From positions 186,001 to 250,000 of the forward strand of contig JAUNUK010000002.1 of the NCBI GenBank assembly GCA_030538185.1: a DNA stretch of 64,000 bases. Reading direction: 5' to 3'. Below the pieces are notes generated by a model. That model did no database searches and was not told the DNA's origin. It worked only from the letters and a program-made list of their open reading frames with translations. This document shows, piece after piece, positions 32,279 to 42,566 of this stretch (positions within the stretch are counted from its first letter, which is position 1; the number at the start of each line of letters is the position of its first letter). A program made the translations under genes and the position numbers. The DNA is from Actinomycetaceae bacterium (GTDB taxonomy: Bacteria > Actinomycetota > Actinomycetes > Actinomycetales > Actinomycetaceae).

Positions 32279-33588
32279 GTGCCGACAATACGGTTAAGGT
32301 AGGTGTATTGGGCTGTGGAACAGTCGGTACACAAGTGGTGCGCTTATTGCGCCAGATCCACTCCGACCTGCAAGCCAGAAGCGGAGCAAATCTGGAAATA
32401 AGCGGTATCGCTGTACGCGACCTGGACGCGCCGCGCGACGTTAGCGTACCCAGGAACCTGCTAACGACCGATATGGATGCGGTTATTGATGGGGCAGACC
32501 TGGTGATTGAGCTCATGGGCGGGATTGAACCGGCAAGGACTGCCATGCTGCGTGCCTTGAAGCGCGGGGCCTCGGTTGTGACAGGAAACAAGGCCGTTTT
32601 GGCAACCCACGGTCCTGAACTCTACGAAGCCGCCGCCGAAAACAATACAGACCTCTACTATGAGGCAGCCGTGGCAGGTGCTGTGCCTGTTGTTTACGGC
32701 CTGCGTGAATCCTTGGTGGGGGATCGCATTACAAAGGTTTTAGGGATTTTGAATGGCACCACGAACTACATCCTGGATCAGATGGACTCCCAGGGCTGGT
32801 CGTATGAACAAGCGCTAAAGGAAGCCCAAGCCCTTGGCTTTGCCGAGGCTGACCCCACGGCCGATGTGGATGGCCTGGATGCCGCCGCCAAATGCGCAAT
32901 CCTTGCCTCCTTGGCTTTCCACACCCGCGTTAACCTCGACGAGGTCGCGGTAGAAGGCATCAGGGAAATTACTGCCGTAGACATGGCCGAGGCCAAACGC
33001 TCAGGAAAGGTCATCAAGTTGGTGGCCGTGGCTGAGCGCATACCTGGCCCAAATGGTGACGCCGTTTCGGTGCGAGTTGCCCCCACACTGGTATCGCTGT
33101 CTCATCCTTTGGCAACGGTGGGGGGTGCCTTCAACGCCATCGTTATCGAGTCTGAAAATGCGGGACGCCTCATGTTCTCGGGGCCAGGTGCGGGCGGAGC
33201 GCCCACAGCATCAGCTGTCCTGTCAGATGTCGTGGCCGCGGCCGGGCACATTGCCCACGGGGGTAACGCCCCGCGCGAAAACGCCTACGCCATGTTGCCG
33301 ATCCTGCCACAATCGCAGGTGAAGGATGCTTTACAGGTGCGTATGCAGGTCACGGATGAGCCAGGTACTTTGGCGCATATCGCAAAGATCTATGAAAAAT
33401 ACGGTGTGTCTATAGCTGCTGTCAGCCAGCGCCTTGCCTCAAGCACTCAAGGAACGGAACAGGCAACACTGGTCTTGACAACACATGCCGCTCCTATGCA
33501 CGCTCACGAAGCTGTGCTGAGTGATTTGAGTTCAGCGACCCATGCGGTCACCTTGGTCGAAAACGCTATGAGAGTCGAAGGAGAATAA
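32275..33588 (+). CDS. hom: Homoserine dehydrogenase with ACT domain
   Basis: 437 residues. It reduces aspartate semialdehyde to homoserine. The N-terminal Rossmann motif VLGCGTVGTQVVRLL, the catalytic-domain segments VTGNKAVLATHG, GILNGTTNYILDQM and FAEADPTADVDGLDAAAK, and a C-terminal ACT domain (RMQVTDEPGTLAHIAKIYEK) are all present. The ACT domain implies feedback inhibition by threonine, as in Corynebacterium. It overlaps lysA and is 5 bp from thrB. Confidence 0.97.
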   Translation: MSADNTVKVGVLGCGTVGTQVVRLLRQIHSDLQARSGANLEISGIAVRDLDAPRDVSVPRNLLTTDMDAVIDGADLVIELMGGIEPARTAMLRALKRGASVVTGNKAVLATHGPELYEAAAENNTDLYYEAAVAGAVPVVYGLRESLVGDRITKVLGILNGTTNYILDQMDSQGWSYEQALKEAQALGFAEADPTADVDGLDAAAKCAILASLAFHTRVNLDEVAVEGIREITAVDMAEAKRSGKVIKLVAVAERIPGPNGDAVSVRVAPTLVSLSHPLATVGGAFNAIVIESENAGRLMFSGPGAGGAPTASAVLSDVVAAAGHIAHGGNAPRENAYAMLPILPQSQVKDALQVRMQVTDEPGTLAHIAKIYEKYGVSIAAVSQRLASSTQGTEQATLVLTTHAAPMHAHEAVLSDLSSATHAVTLVENAMRVEGE

Positions 33589-33593
33589 CGCGC

Positions 33594-34505
33594 ATGCAGC
33601 TAATGCATGAACACGTGCATGTCTACGTGCCTGCAACCACGGCAAACCTGGGTCCGGGTTTTGACTCACTTGGAATGGCCTTCGACTATCACGACGAGGT
33701 CATAGTGAAGGCCACGACTGGCCCCACAACAGTCACTATCGAGGGCGAGGGCGCAGGTACAACCCCGACCGATGAGTCAAATCTGGTGGTCAAGGCCGTG
33801 CGTATCGGCCTCGAATGGGTGGGGGCCCCGCAGGTGGGCCTGGATATGACATGCATTAACCGCATTCCTCACGGGCGAGGCATGGGTTCATCAGCTTCTG
33901 CCTTGGCTGCAGGCCTCGGCGTAGCCAGAGGGCTGATTGCTTATCCTGATGCCTTGGACGACGACACCATTTTTCAGATCGTTGCCGAGCATGAAGGACA
34001 TCCCGACAATGCTGCACCTGCGGTTTACGGTGGGGCGACTATCGCTTGGATGGATGCTCAAACCAAGAAGGCGCACTATGTGCCCATGGAAGTGCGTCCT
34101 GAGCAGCGCCTCACGCTGCTGATCCCTGAATTCGATTTGCCCACCGACAAGGCGCGTGAAATCTTGCCGAAACAGGTACCCCTGGCGGACGCTGTAAGCA
34201 ATGTCTCACGGGCAGCACTTCTGGTTTACGCTCTGGCACACGACCCGAAATACCTCATGGATGCCACTGTCGACCGACTGCATCAAGAGCAGCGACGCAA
34301 CTCTATGCCGTCGTCACTGGAGCTGATGGATGCCTTAAGGGAACGCGGATATCCTGCGGTTATATCGGGAGCAGGCCCAACGGTCTTGGTTTTGGGTAGC
34401 ATCGATCCCCAGCTGCATTCAACACTTGAGGAGCGCGGTTGGAGGGTTGAGGAGCCGAATATTGATCTTCAAGGCCTTCGAGTTGAAACAAACCCAGGGG
34501 AATAG
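33594..34505 (+). CDS. thrB: Homoserine kinase
   Basis: 303 residues, GHMP kinase family, phosphorylating homoserine on the way to threonine. The N-terminal strand VPATTANLGPGFDSLGMAF and the P-loop-like IPHGRGMGSSASALAAG are typical, and the C-terminal VISGAGPTVLVLG is the GHMP motif 3. GAAGGAGA lies 8 bp before the ATG. Threonine synthase (thrC), which in many actinobacteria lies between hom and thrB, is absent here. Confidence 0.96.
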   Translation: MQLMHEHVHVYVPATTANLGPGFDSLGMAFDYHDEVIVKATTGPTTVTIEGEGAGTTPTDESNLVVKAVRIGLEWVGAPQVGLDMTCINRIPHGRGMGSSASALAAGLGVARGLIAYPDALDDDTIFQIVAEHEGHPDNAAPAVYGGATIAWMDAQTKKAHYVPMEVRPEQRLTLLIPEFDLPTDKAREILPKQVPLADAVSNVSRAALLVYALAHDPKYLMDATVDRLHQEQRRNSMPSSLELMDALRERGYPAVISGAGPTVLVLGSIDPQLHSTLEERGWRVEEPNIDLQGLRVETNPGE

Positions 34506-34651
34506 GGTATTGTGTAGGCGTTGGCGGTAATACGTCCACACTAAAGCACTCTTGAATAGGTGCATCCTCCCCGGCTATCACAAATCCGGGCTGCGTCAAT
34601 ACATTAGTAGTAACTCAGTGGCGCATGTCGAAAGAAAAGTAAAGGACACTC

Positions 34652-36424
34652 GTGAGCGAGAATATGTCATCGGCTGCATTGCAAGCCAAACGCCTTCCCG
34701 AACTACACGCCCTAGCAGCAGACGCTGGTCTCAAAGGCATTTCGAGGATGCGCAAGCCAGAACTCATTGCCGCAATCTTGGGAACTCAAAAGAGCGGTTC
34801 CTCTAAGGCACGAGGCCAGGCTCCAAAAACGCAGCAACAAGCCTCGACGCGGGTGGAGAAAAAGGCTGCTGCCCCTGAGCAAGCGCCAAAAGCCGAGGGT
34901 TTGTCTGGTGGCACCCAAGAAGATTCATCACCACGTAATACCAGAGGACGTAGAACGCGCAGGGCAAGCGCCCCGGCTGGTGAGCCACCTCAGCTCCAGT
35001 TGGATGTTAAGGCCGCCCTCGTGAAAGATCTTGGTGCTTTACCGAACGAAAATGTTGAGTCTGTGCCGTCCCCAGAGGCTGCTCACGAGCTTGCTGCCGT
35101 GGCAGAGGAAGCCTCGGTGAAGCGTGAACAATCTGGCGGACTGAGTGAACGTTCGGATTTCGATCGGGACCGACAGTCGCGCGGACGCAGGCGCGGGCGC
35201 GACCGCAGGCGCGGGCGCGATGTTCGAGACAATCGGGATCGCAATGGAAGCGCGCGGGACGAAAGTTCTGAACCTGAGATCCGTGAAGACGATGTCCTAC
35301 TGCCCATAGCCGGCATTCTGGATGTGAAAGACAACCACGCTTTTGTGCGAACCAGTGGCTACTTGCCAGGTGTTAATGATGTCTATGTCACCCTGGGTCA
35401 GGTGCGCCGCTACGGGCTGCGTTCAGGTGACGCGGTCGCTGGAAGTGTACGCAAACCCCGTGATGGAGAGCACCAGCGCGCGAAGTACAACCCGCTGGTC
35501 ACGCTGGACTCAATTAACGGTATGAGTCCAGAAGACTCCATGAGCAGGATCGAGTTTTCGAAGCTCACTCCGCTGTATCCCGATACGCAATTGCGCCTCG
35601 AAACCACGCCTAAGGCATTGACTCCCAGGGTGATTGACCTGGTATCCCCCATTGGCAAGGGTCAGCGTGGCCTGATTGTGTCGCCTCCCAAGGCCGGTAA
35701 GACGATCATCTTGCAGCAGATCGCCAATGCGATTGCGGTCAATAACCCTGAGGTTCACCTCATGGTTGTTTTGGTCGACGAACGCCCCGAAGAGGTCACC
35801 GATATGCAGCGTACGGTGAAGGGTGAGGTCATTGCCTCCACCTTTGACCGCCCTGCCTCTGACCACACGATTGTGGCGGAACTGGCCATTGAACGCGCCA
35901 AGCGCCTGGTGGAACTGGGGCAAGACGTTGTCGTGCTGCTGGATTCTATTACTCGTCTGGGTCGCGCCTACAACCTGGCAGCCCCCGCGTCAGGGCGTAT
36001 CCTGTCCGGCGGTGTGGATGCTTCTGCGCTGTACCCGCCCAAGCGTTTCTTTGGTGCAGCCCGTAACGTTGAAAACGGTGGCTCCCTGACCATCTTGGCA
36101 ACCGCCCTGGTAGAGACCGGTTCTAAGATGGATGAGGTCATTTTCGAAGAGTTCAAAGGCACCGGCAATATGGAGCTGCGCCTGTCGCGTCAGTTGGCAG
36201 ACAAGCGCATCTTCCCCGCTGTGGATGTCAACGCCTCTGGTACACGCCGTGAAGAGGTCCTGTTCAAGCCTGAAGAGCTGGCAATCATGTGGCGTTTGCG
36301 CCGCGTCCTTGCCTCTTTGGAACAGCAGCAGGGTCTGGAACTGGTCTTGTCGAAGCTCAAGGAAACCGACTCAAACGCCGAGTTCATGATGCTGGTAGCC
36401 AAAACCACCCCCAGCGAAAACTAA
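34652..36424 (+). CDS. rho: Transcription termination factor Rho
   Basis: 590 residues. Residues 10-45 form the Rho N-terminal helical domain ([20 protein letters not shown]); a long Arg/Asp-rich disordered insert (about 100-205) is typical of actinobacterial Rho; the RNA-binding OB fold ([20 protein letters not shown]) and the hexameric ATPase with P-loop [16 protein letters not shown] (about residue 345), [12 protein letters not shown] and [13 protein letters not shown] follow. GTG start with AAAGGAC upstream. A 146-bp gap with no obvious terminator separates it from thrB. Confidence 0.97.
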   Translation: MSENMSSAALQAKRLPELHALAADAGLKGISRMRKPELIAAILGTQKSGSSKARGQAPKTQQQASTRVEKKAAAPEQAPKAEGLSGGTQEDSSPRNTRGRRTRRASAPAGEPPQLQLDVKAALVKDLGALPNENVESVPSPEAAHELAAVAEEASVKREQSGGLSERSDFDRDRQSRGRRRGRDRRRGRDVRDNRDRNGSARDESSEPEIREDDVLLPIAGILDVKDNHAFVRTSGYLPGVNDVYVTLGQVRRYGLRSGDAVAGSVRKPRDGEHQRAKYNPLVTLDSINGMSPEDSMSRIEFSKLTPLYPDTQLRLETTPKALTPRVIDLVSPIGKGQRGLIVSPPKAGKTIILQQIANAIAVNNPEVHLMVVLVDERPEEVTDMQRTVKGEVIASTFDRPASDHTIVAELAIERAKRLVELGQDVVVLLDSITRLGRAYNLAAPASGRILSGGVDASALYPPKRFFGAARNVENGGSLTILATALVETGSKMDEVIFEEFKGTGNMELRLSRQLADKRIFPAVDVNASGTRREEVLFKPEELAIMWRLRRVLASLEQQQGLELVLSKLKETDSNAEFMMLVAKTTPSEN

Positions 36425-36440
36425 GTAGTAGTAACTGTTG

Positions 36441-36551
36441 GGCGGGGTTCCGCGGGGCATATGCCTAGGGCAGCAGGAGGTGCAAGCACCTCCCCCCACG
36501 GCTTTGCCGCGGGTCCCCCCACCTACGCTGCCTACGGCATACGTCCCCGCC
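36441..36551. terminator. Long imperfect palindrome between rho and the L,D-transpeptidase
   Basis: GGCGGGG (36441-36447) pairs with CCCCGCC (36545-36551), ATGCC (36461-36465) with GGCAT (36536-36540) and GGCAGC (36469-36474) with GCTGCC (36527-36532). Inside sits a perfect hairpin GGAGGTGC-AA-GCACCTCC (36476-36493) and CGGC-TTT-GCCG (36499-36509). It lies between two convergent genes and probably blocks transcription both ways, though it has no T-run. Its size is unusual for a terminator. Confidence 0.55.
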
Positions 36552-36581
36552 TCCACCCCGCGCGGCAATTAATTTGCGAGG

Positions 36582-38147
36582 TTACCGGTGAACAATGACT
36601 GGTGTGCCGATACTTGCCCAGTCGTATAGTGTCTTGGAGTCTTTGACGGGCAGGTTTACGCAGCCGTGGGAGCCTAGGTAGACGGGGTAGGTGAAGTTGG
36701 AGCGCCAGTATGCCCCGTGCAATGCGTAGTCTCCGTAGAAGTACAAAATCCAGGGCACCCCGGGTGTGACGTACTCGGTTTCTCCATCATCTTCCAGACC
36801 GCGCATGGTTTGGGAGCTGATCTTTGAACGCACGGAGAAGTTTCCTACGGGCGTTGGGCGCCACGGCCTGCCATGAACTGAAGGGATTGGCCCTATTACG
36901 GGCGTGGCCCCTTCATAAGCTGTGGTTTGGTTCGTCGTCAGGTTCACGTCGATCCACTTTTTGCTCCCGCTTGCCTTATAGACCAGGGTTGCGGGGTCGG
37001 GCTCGAAGGTTGACTCTTCCCAAAGAGAAGAAACTGGCTCGGTGGAAAGCTCGGCTTCAATGGTCTGACCTGTGTCAATAGCATTGCCAATGTTTTCAGC
37101 TAGGGCTTTTACCTCGGCCAGTTGCGCGCCTTCAACAGGGTCTTTACCTTCCCACGTCACGTTCCCCAAGACATTTTTAATGCGGATACCTGGAATAGGT
37201 GGGGTTTCCAAAGGTTTACCGATCTCGGTCAACCAATCTTGAACTGCTGAGGTGTCCACTTTGGGCGTGGGCACAGCGGTGGTCTGAGCGCCCTGTGGAC
37301 ACACGGCAGTGGCGCCCGGCGTGCCGTTACACGAAACGGTGTCCGCGTTGGCAGGCTCGAAAGTGATCCACGAGGCACGCTGGTCTGTGCTGGGGGTCTT
37401 GGAGTGTCTACCGACTTGCACGGCAAGATCGGTGTGGAGCATTGCATTCGCGCGCTGGGAGACCTTGCCCAGATCGGCGGATGTTATTGCGGGGGCAAGT
37501 TCAACAAAGGCCAGGTCCACGGTGGTTGAGGACAGCTGCAGGGCGGCATCTTTCGCCGCATCAAAAAGCGCCGAGGGCGTCACGCCTAACCCTGCGATGT
37601 CCGGGGCAACCTGGAATTCTTGAATCGAAGCTTCGTAATACACCTGAGCATTTTGGGGTTCTTTCCCGCCGTGCATGCCCGTCAAAGTGTGTGCAGCCTT
37701 TTCACGGATGGGAGCTTCGTCAATCAGGATGGGTAAAAAACGGTGTCCCTCGGACCCGGGATTCAAAAAATTCGACACCGTACGATGATCAGCAAAGACG
37801 GCCTTAGCGCTGGCTTGGGCGTCAATGCTCAGGCCCAGGGTTCCCAGATCAAGGGTCTGAGGACCATCTGGAAAATTGATGGTCACAGTGGTGTTCGCAC
37901 TTTCCTTCTCAAGGGCAGAAACGAGCTCCGCTTGGTTGAGGCCCGCAACGCTGAGGTTGCCCACGTACGTTCCAGGCAGCGCCCTGGACCAGTACTGCAT
38001 GACATACAGGGCGGCCGTGAGAACCATCAAGGGGAGGATCACAAACACCAGAACTTTGAGCCCAATCCCAGCAGCTCGCCTACGTGGGCTCGGCGGTTGA
38101 ACCACGCCCACCACTTGCAGACGGGGGGACCTTGGGGTCTCAGGCAT
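36582..38147 (-). CDS. L,D-transpeptidase with YkuD domain, membrane anchored
   Basis: 521 residues. A membrane segment at about 28-50 (LKVLVFVILPLMVLTAALYV) anchors two extracytoplasmic repeats of the PG_binding_4 type (NLSVAGLNQAELVSALEKES). The C-terminal YkuD domain has HGRPWRPTPVGNFSVRS and the catalytic YLGSHGCVNLPVKDSKTLYD, with the cysteine near residue 493. Such enzymes make 3-3 cross-links or attach proteins to peptidoglycan. ATG 38147 has AAGGAAG upstream. It is monocistronic and divergent from rpmE. Confidence 0.94.
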   Translation of the reverse strand: MPETPRSPRLQVVGVVQPPSPRRRAAGIGLKVLVFVILPLMVLTAALYVMQYWSRALPGTYVGNLSVAGLNQAELVSALEKESANTTVTINFPDGPQTLDLGTLGLSIDAQASAKAVFADHRTVSNFLNPGSEGHRFLPILIDEAPIREKAAHTLTGMHGGKEPQNAQVYYEASIQEFQVAPDIAGLGVTPSALFDAAKDAALQLSSTTVDLAFVELAPAITSADLGKVSQRANAMLHTDLAVQVGRHSKTPSTDQRASWITFEPANADTVSCNGTPGATAVCPQGAQTTAVPTPKVDTSAVQDWLTEIGKPLETPPIPGIRIKNVLGNVTWEGKDPVEGAQLAEVKALAENIGNAIDTGQTIEAELSTEPVSSLWEESTFEPDPATLVYKASGSKKWIDVNLTTNQTTAYEGATPVIGPIPSVHGRPWRPTPVGNFSVRSKISSQTMRGLEDDGETEYVTPGVPWILYFYGDYALHGAYWRSNFTYPVYLGSHGCVNLPVKDSKTLYDWASIGTPVIVHR

Positions 38148-38340
38148 TGAGTTGGGCTTCCTTAAGGGGCTGGCAGAGGGATCAAATCCATCCTACCTGT
38201 ATGTGCTTAACGTGTTTAATACGACACACATGTGTTTGCCACAGCCCCTAGCTTCTTGGCATACTTGTTTGTTGGCTCCGGTTCACTGCGGCATTAATCC
38301 ATGACGTAGACCCGGCGTCCTTGAACCCCTAGGAGAAATC

Positions 38341-38553
38341 ATGAAACAGGGAATCCACCCTGAATACGTTGTCACGAAGGTCACCTGCACCTGCGGCAAT
38401 AGCTTTGAAACCCGTTCGACCATGGCCAGTGGCGAAATCCGTGCAGATGTCTGTTCTGCCTGCCACCCCTTCTACACGGGTAAGCAAAAGATTTTGGATA
38501 CGGGCGGCCGCGTCGCACGTTTCGAAGCGCGTTACGGCAAGAAGTCAAAGTAG
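38341..38553 (+). CDS. rpmE: Ribosomal protein bL31, zinc-binding form
   Basis: 70 residues. The motif [13 protein letters not shown] near residue 18 and [14 protein letters not shown] near residue 37 give the four zinc-coordinating cysteines of the C+ form of L31. Genomes with this form often carry a zinc-free paralogue induced under zinc limitation; none is in this window. ATG 38341 has AGGAGAAATC directly upstream. Confidence 0.97.
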   Translation: MKQGIHPEYVVTKVTCTCGNSFETRSTMASGEIRADVCSACHPFYTGKQKILDTGGRVARFEARYGKKSK

Positions 38554-38560
38554 CTTAGCT

Positions 38561-38596
38561 GCGGGCGCCGGTGACTACCTAGTCACCCGCGCCCGC
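38561..38596 (+). terminator. Hairpin terminator after rpmE
   Basis: GCGGGCGC-c-GGTGACTA, loop CC, TAGTCACC-c-GCGCCCGC gives 16 pairs with one C-C mismatch, 8 bp after the rpmE stop. The T-run after it is weak (GGCCTTAATG). It separates rpmE from prfA, which starts 56 bp later. Confidence 0.65.
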
Positions 38597-38651
38597 TGGC
38601 CTTAATGCTAAGACCACAGTCCAAAACTTCGCCCACGGAGAAAGTCTTGTT

Positions 38652-39749
38652 ATGTCTACTTCTCTATCTTTGGATTCCTTGGATGGCCTCTTGGCCGAAT
38701 ACCAGGACGTCCAAGCCCAACTTTCCGATCCTGAGGTCCACTCCACCCCAGGTAAGGCCCGTCGTTTGGGTCGCAGATACGCAGAACTGGGGCGCATACA
38801 CGCGGCCGCCCAGGCATATAGGCAGGCTTCTGAAGACCTCGACGCAGGGCGTGAAATGGCGGCAGAGGACCCAGAATTTGGCGAGGAACTGCCTGCCATG
38901 GAACAAGCGGCTATTGATGCCCTGGCGACACTGCAGGGTGTTTTGGCCCCGCGCGACCCTAATGATGCAAGTGACGTCATTATGGAAATCAAGGCAGGTG
39001 AAGGCGGCGAAGAGTCCGCTTTGTTCGCTGCAGACCTCATGCGCATGTACATGCGTTATGCCGAAACAAAGGGCTGGTCGGTGCAGGTTTTGGGCTCCAT
39101 GGATTCAGACCTCGGCGGTATTAAAGACGCTCAGATTGTGGTGAAAGCCAAGGGAGACGTCGCCCCAGAAGACGGCGTGTGGGCACATTTGAAGTACGAG
39201 GGCGGCGTGCACCGCGTCCAGCGCGTACCGGTAACCGAATCCCAGGGACGTATCCACACCTCGGCTGCCGGTGTCATAGTCATGCCTGATATTGAAGAAG
39301 ATGAAGAAGTTGTCATTGAGGCCAACGACATCAAGGTTGATGTTTTTAGGTCCTCTGGACCGGGCGGTCAATCCGTGAACACGACGGACTCGGCTGTGCG
39401 CATTACCCATATCCCTACGGGCATTGTCGTAAGTATGCAAAACGAGAAGTCCCAACTGCAAAACCGTGAGGCAGGGATGCGCGTTTTACGCGCCCGTTTG
39501 GCGGCTGCCCAGGCAGAGAAGCGCGAAGCCGAGGCTGCAGAGGCCAGGCAGTCACAAATTCGTACAGTGGACCGTAGTGAGCGCATCCGCACGTATAACT
39601 TCCCAGAAAACCGTATTGCCGATCACCGTACGGGCTACAAGGCCTACAACCTAGATCACGTCATGAATGGTGAGTTGGGGCCGGTCATTGATTCGGCGAT
39701 CCAGGCGGATGAAAAGGCCAGATTGGCGGCCGCAGTAGGGCAAGACTGA
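38652..39749 (+). CDS. prfA: Peptide chain release factor 1
   Basis: 365 residues. It reads UAA and UAG. The GGQ loop is in [19 protein letters not shown] and is followed by [17 protein letters not shown]; the anticodon-mimicking region is in the middle domain. It heads the prfA-prmC-sua5-wecA run with stop/start overlaps, and prmC methylates its GGQ glutamine. Confidence 0.97.
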   Translation: MSTSLSLDSLDGLLAEYQDVQAQLSDPEVHSTPGKARRLGRRYAELGRIHAAAQAYRQASEDLDAGREMAAEDPEFGEELPAMEQAAIDALATLQGVLAPRDPNDASDVIMEIKAGEGGEESALFAADLMRMYMRYAETKGWSVQVLGSMDSDLGGIKDAQIVVKAKGDVAPEDGVWAHLKYEGGVHRVQRVPVTESQGRIHTSAAGVIVMPDIEEDEEVVIEANDIKVDVFRSSGPGGQSVNTTDSAVRITHIPTGIVVSMQNEKSQLQNREAGMRVLRARLAAAQAEKREAEAAEARQSQIRTVDRSERIRTYNFPENRIADHRTGYKAYNLDHVMNGELGPVIDSAIQADEKARLAAAVGQD

Positions 39750-40669
39750 TGCGCGATGAGGCCCTGGCCATGCCTGCCATACAAAAGCCTCAACAACCTC
39801 GAGGCGCGCTCAATTGGGGCAGCTATGTCTTGGCTGAGGCAGGCGTTGATTCGCCCAGATACGACGCACAGGAATTACTGTGTCATGTATTGGGTGTGGA
39901 CCATTTGGTCAAGGCGAACAATTTACTGACGTCTGGGCAGTGGCAGCAGTATTTGGAACTGATCGGTAGGCGTGCACAACGTCAGCCACTGCAGCATCTG
40001 CTGGGATACATGTACTTCCGTCACCTAAAACTGCATTCCAAACCCGGCGTCTTTATCACCCGGCCTGAAACCGAGATCTTGGTGGATACAGCTCTTGATA
40101 TTCTCGAAAAACTTCAGGGGCACGCAGGTAACACGCTGCGGGTGGTGGACTTGTGTTCAGGTTCTGGAGCCATTGCCTTAAGCCTTGCCAGCGAGGCTCC
40201 ACATGTGACTGTATGGGCGGTGGAAAAGGATAGGACCGCCTTTGAACTTTCTGCTCAGCATGTGCGAGAACAGAAACTACAGGGCGTTGTAACGCTCGTT
40301 CAAGGAGATGCCACTACCCCCGAAATCCTTGGTGACCTTGATGGAAGTATTGACCTGGTGGTATCTAACCCGCCCTATTTGCACGCTGAAATTACCCAGC
40401 CTGAGGCCCTGGCAGATCCCCAGGAAGCCTTGTGGGGCGAAGGCTACCTGGGCTTGGATATACCGACCAAAATCATCGGGCGTGCGGCCAAGCTTTTGCG
40501 CGTCGGCGGTGAGCTTGTGATGGAACACGACCCGCAGCAGGTTGCCCACCTACAGACGGCAGCCATTTCAGCCGGTTTCGATAAGCCCCGCGTGGTGTTG
40601 GACCTCAACGGCTGTGAACGCTTTTTGAGGGCCAAGAAACTACCTCCCAAGGGAAAGGTGGCTCCATGA
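39749..40669 (+). CDS. prmC: Release-factor glutamine methyltransferase
   Basis: 306 residues. A helical N-terminal release-factor-binding domain (about 20-100) precedes a Rossmann methyltransferase with RVVDLCSGSGAIALSLA (SAM-binding) and the catalytic NPPY in VVSNPPYLHAEI. It modifies the GGQ glutamine of RF1 and RF2. ATG overlaps the last base of the prfA stop (TGATG). Confidence 0.95.
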   Translation: MRDEALAMPAIQKPQQPRGALNWGSYVLAEAGVDSPRYDAQELLCHVLGVDHLVKANNLLTSGQWQQYLELIGRRAQRQPLQHLLGYMYFRHLKLHSKPGVFITRPETEILVDTALDILEKLQGHAGNTLRVVDLCSGSGAIALSLASEAPHVTVWAVEKDRTAFELSAQHVREQKLQGVVTLVQGDATTPEILGDLDGSIDLVVSNPPYLHAEITQPEALADPQEALWGEGYLGLDIPTKIIGRAAKLLRVGGELVMEHDPQQVAHLQTAAISAGFDKPRVVLDLNGCERFLRAKKLPPKGKVAP

Positions 40670-41334
40670 AGATTGTGAACTGCTTGGTCCAAAAACCGGA
40701 CCTCACCAAGGTCGCCAAGGCCGCACAGACAGGTGAGCTCATTGTCATGCCTACGGATACGGTCTACGGCATTGCTACTACACCCTTTTCACCCGCCTCC
40801 GTGCAAGCCCTCCTGAAAGCCAAGGGGCGAGGATCTTCCATGCCCCCACCCGTCTTGGTCCCCACAGTTTCCAACGCCCTAGAGCTAGTGGATCCCCGGC
40901 TGTCGAAACAGCGGCAGGCCTTTGAAGCGCTTGCTGAGCAGTTTTGGCCAGGGCCATTGACCCTGATAGTCGATGCCAACCCGGAGCTCACCTGGGACCT
41001 GGGTCAAACACACGGCACGGTGGCGTTGCGCCAGCCAGATCACCCAGTGGCCTTGGCATTGCTAGACTTGGCGGGACCTTTGGCCGTGACCAGTGCGAAC
41101 GTCACGGCCAAGCCGCCTGCCACCACGGTTTCCCAGGCCTATGAATATTTCGGTGGCAGTGTTTCCTACTATCTCGATGCGGGCCCATCGCCCTCGGGTA
41201 TGCCTTCCAGTATTGTGAAGTTGACACGAACCGAGCCGCAAGAAGCCAAAATGTTGCGGCAAGGCGGCATAAGTTTTGCGCAGATCCAAGCCTGCTTGGC
41301 CAAGGCGGACGTGATGTGCCATAGGGAGGTGTAG
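40666..41334 (+). CDS. L-threonylcarbamoyladenylate synthase (Sua5/YrdC family)
   Basis: 222 residues of a single YrdC-type domain, with GELIVMPTDTVYGIATTPF at the start, KGRGSSMPPPVLVP, FWPGPLTLIVDAN and TSANVTAKPP. It makes threonylcarbamoyl-AMP for the t6A modification of tRNAs reading ANN codons. The Sua5 C-terminal domain is absent, so TsaC-type is the better description. It overlaps prmC by 4 bp and wecA by 1 bp. Confidence 0.93.
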   Translation: MKIVNCLVQKPDLTKVAKAAQTGELIVMPTDTVYGIATTPFSPASVQALLKAKGRGSSMPPPVLVPTVSNALELVDPRLSKQRQAFEALAEQFWPGPLTLIVDANPELTWDLGQTHGTVALRQPDHPVALALLDLAGPLAVTSANVTAKPPATTVSQAYEYFGGSVSYYLDAGPSPSGMPSSIVKLTRTEPQEAKMLRQGGISFAQIQACLAKADVMCHREV

Positions 41335-42566
41335 TGAAGGCCTATCTGCTGATAGTTGTGGTGGCTGCGGTCCTCACATACCTGTGTGTGCCTATCGTCA
41401 GGCACATTGCCTTGGCAACCAACACTGTGGCAAAGGTTCGTGAACGCGATTCACATGTTATGCCCACGCCACGACTAGGCGGGGTCGCCATGTTCATAGG
41501 CTTTGCTGGGGCATTGTTCTTGGCTATGCAAATGGGGTATTTGGCTCCTGCGGTGAATGTGCGGGCCGGCTGGGGCGTGTTGGTTGGCGCGGCAGGGGTT
41601 ACCTTGCTGGGGATCCTTGACGACATCTGGGATCTCGATTGGATGACCAAATTGGCTGGTCAGGTTTTAGCTGCAGGCATCATGAGTTGGATGGGTGTCC
41701 AATTGGTGTCTTTCCCCATCTTTGGCCTGACCATCGGTTCATCTAGGCTCTCTCTTATCGCCACAATTTTGGTGGTGGTTGTGGCCATCAACGCGGTGAA
41801 CTTTGTCGACGGCCTGGATGGTTTGGCCGCAGGGATGATCGGCATCGGTGGGGTAGGGCTGTTCATTTACTCATACTCCCTGACCAGGCTGTTGGGGGTT
41901 GAATCCTACGCTTCGCTTGCCACGACAGTTGTTGCGGCCATGGTGGGGATCTGCATCGGGTTCCTGCCGCATAATTTCTCTCCAGCATCGATCTTCATGG
42001 GCGATTCAGGTGCGATGCTCTTGGGGCTTTTGGCTGCGGCCTCGGCAATCATTATTACCGGGCAAATTGACCCTGCGAATATCTATTTCCGTCAGGCATT
42101 CCCCGCCTTCTTGCCAATAGTTTTACCCCTAGCCGTTTTGGCTATCCCCATGGCTGACATGATCATGGCCGTCTTTAGGCGCCTGCGAGCACACCAATCG
42201 CCCTTCCATCCCGATTCCAAACACCTCCACCACAGGCTTTGGCACGCTGGCAGATCCAGGACGAGGGCCGTTGTAGTGATGTATCTGTGGACGGCGATCT
42301 TTTCTTTGGGTGCGGCATCCATGGTGCTATTCAGGATGCGCTATGTTGCAGCCATGCTGGGGGCGGCCACTGTTTTGGGCCTAGTTGTAACGGTAGAGCT
42401 ACTTCCTGGCCTAAAAAATTGGTTTAGGTCGAGGGCGGGTCGTGAATGGGTCGGAAGGAAGGCTGCACAGCATCAGCGGCGTACCGGGAGACAGGAAAGT
42501 CCTGAGGTGGTACCCGCAAAACTCTCACTACATAAGGAGGTTTCGCATGTCGACCCCCAAGCCTAG
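41334..42566 (+). CDS. wecA: Undecaprenyl-phosphate GlcNAc-1-phosphate transferase (WecA/MraY family)
   Basis: 410 residues with about eleven membrane segments. Conserved acidic loops LDDIWDLDW, NFVDGLDGLAAG and IFMGDSGAMLLG, and the C-terminal cytoplasmic HHRLWHAG, define the family. It starts synthesis of wall polymers such as arabinogalactan linker or teichoic-type chains by forming a polyprenyl-PP-GlcNAc. GTG start (41334) after GGGAGG. The gene sits where rfe/wecA sits in mycobacteria, just ahead of the ATP synthase genes. Confidence 0.93.
   Translation: MKAYLLIVVVAAVLTYLCVPIVRHIALATNTVAKVRERDSHVMPTPRLGGVAMFIGFAGALFLAMQMGYLAPAVNVRAGWGVLVGAAGVTLLGILDDIWDLDWMTKLAGQVLAAGIMSWMGVQLVSFPIFGLTIGSSRLSLIATILVVVVAINAVNFVDGLDGLAAGMIGIGGVGLFIYSYSLTRLLGVESYASLATTVVAAMVGICIGFLPHNFSPASIFMGDSGAMLLGLLAAASAIIITGQIDPANIYFRQAFPAFLPIVLPLAVLAIPMADMIMAVFRRLRAHQSPFHPDSKHLHHRLWHAGRSRTRAVVVMYLWTAIFSLGAASMVLFRMRYVAAMLGAATVLGLVVTVELLPGLKNWFRSRAGREWVGRKAAQHQRRTGRQESPEVVPAKLSLHKEVSHVDPQA

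Noticed and set aside
35180-35225. Short repeat array in rho (GCGCGGACGC-type units)
   Set aside because: It encodes the Arg/Asp-rich disordered insert typical of actinobacterial Rho and is low-complexity coding sequence, not CRISPR or a mobile repeat.
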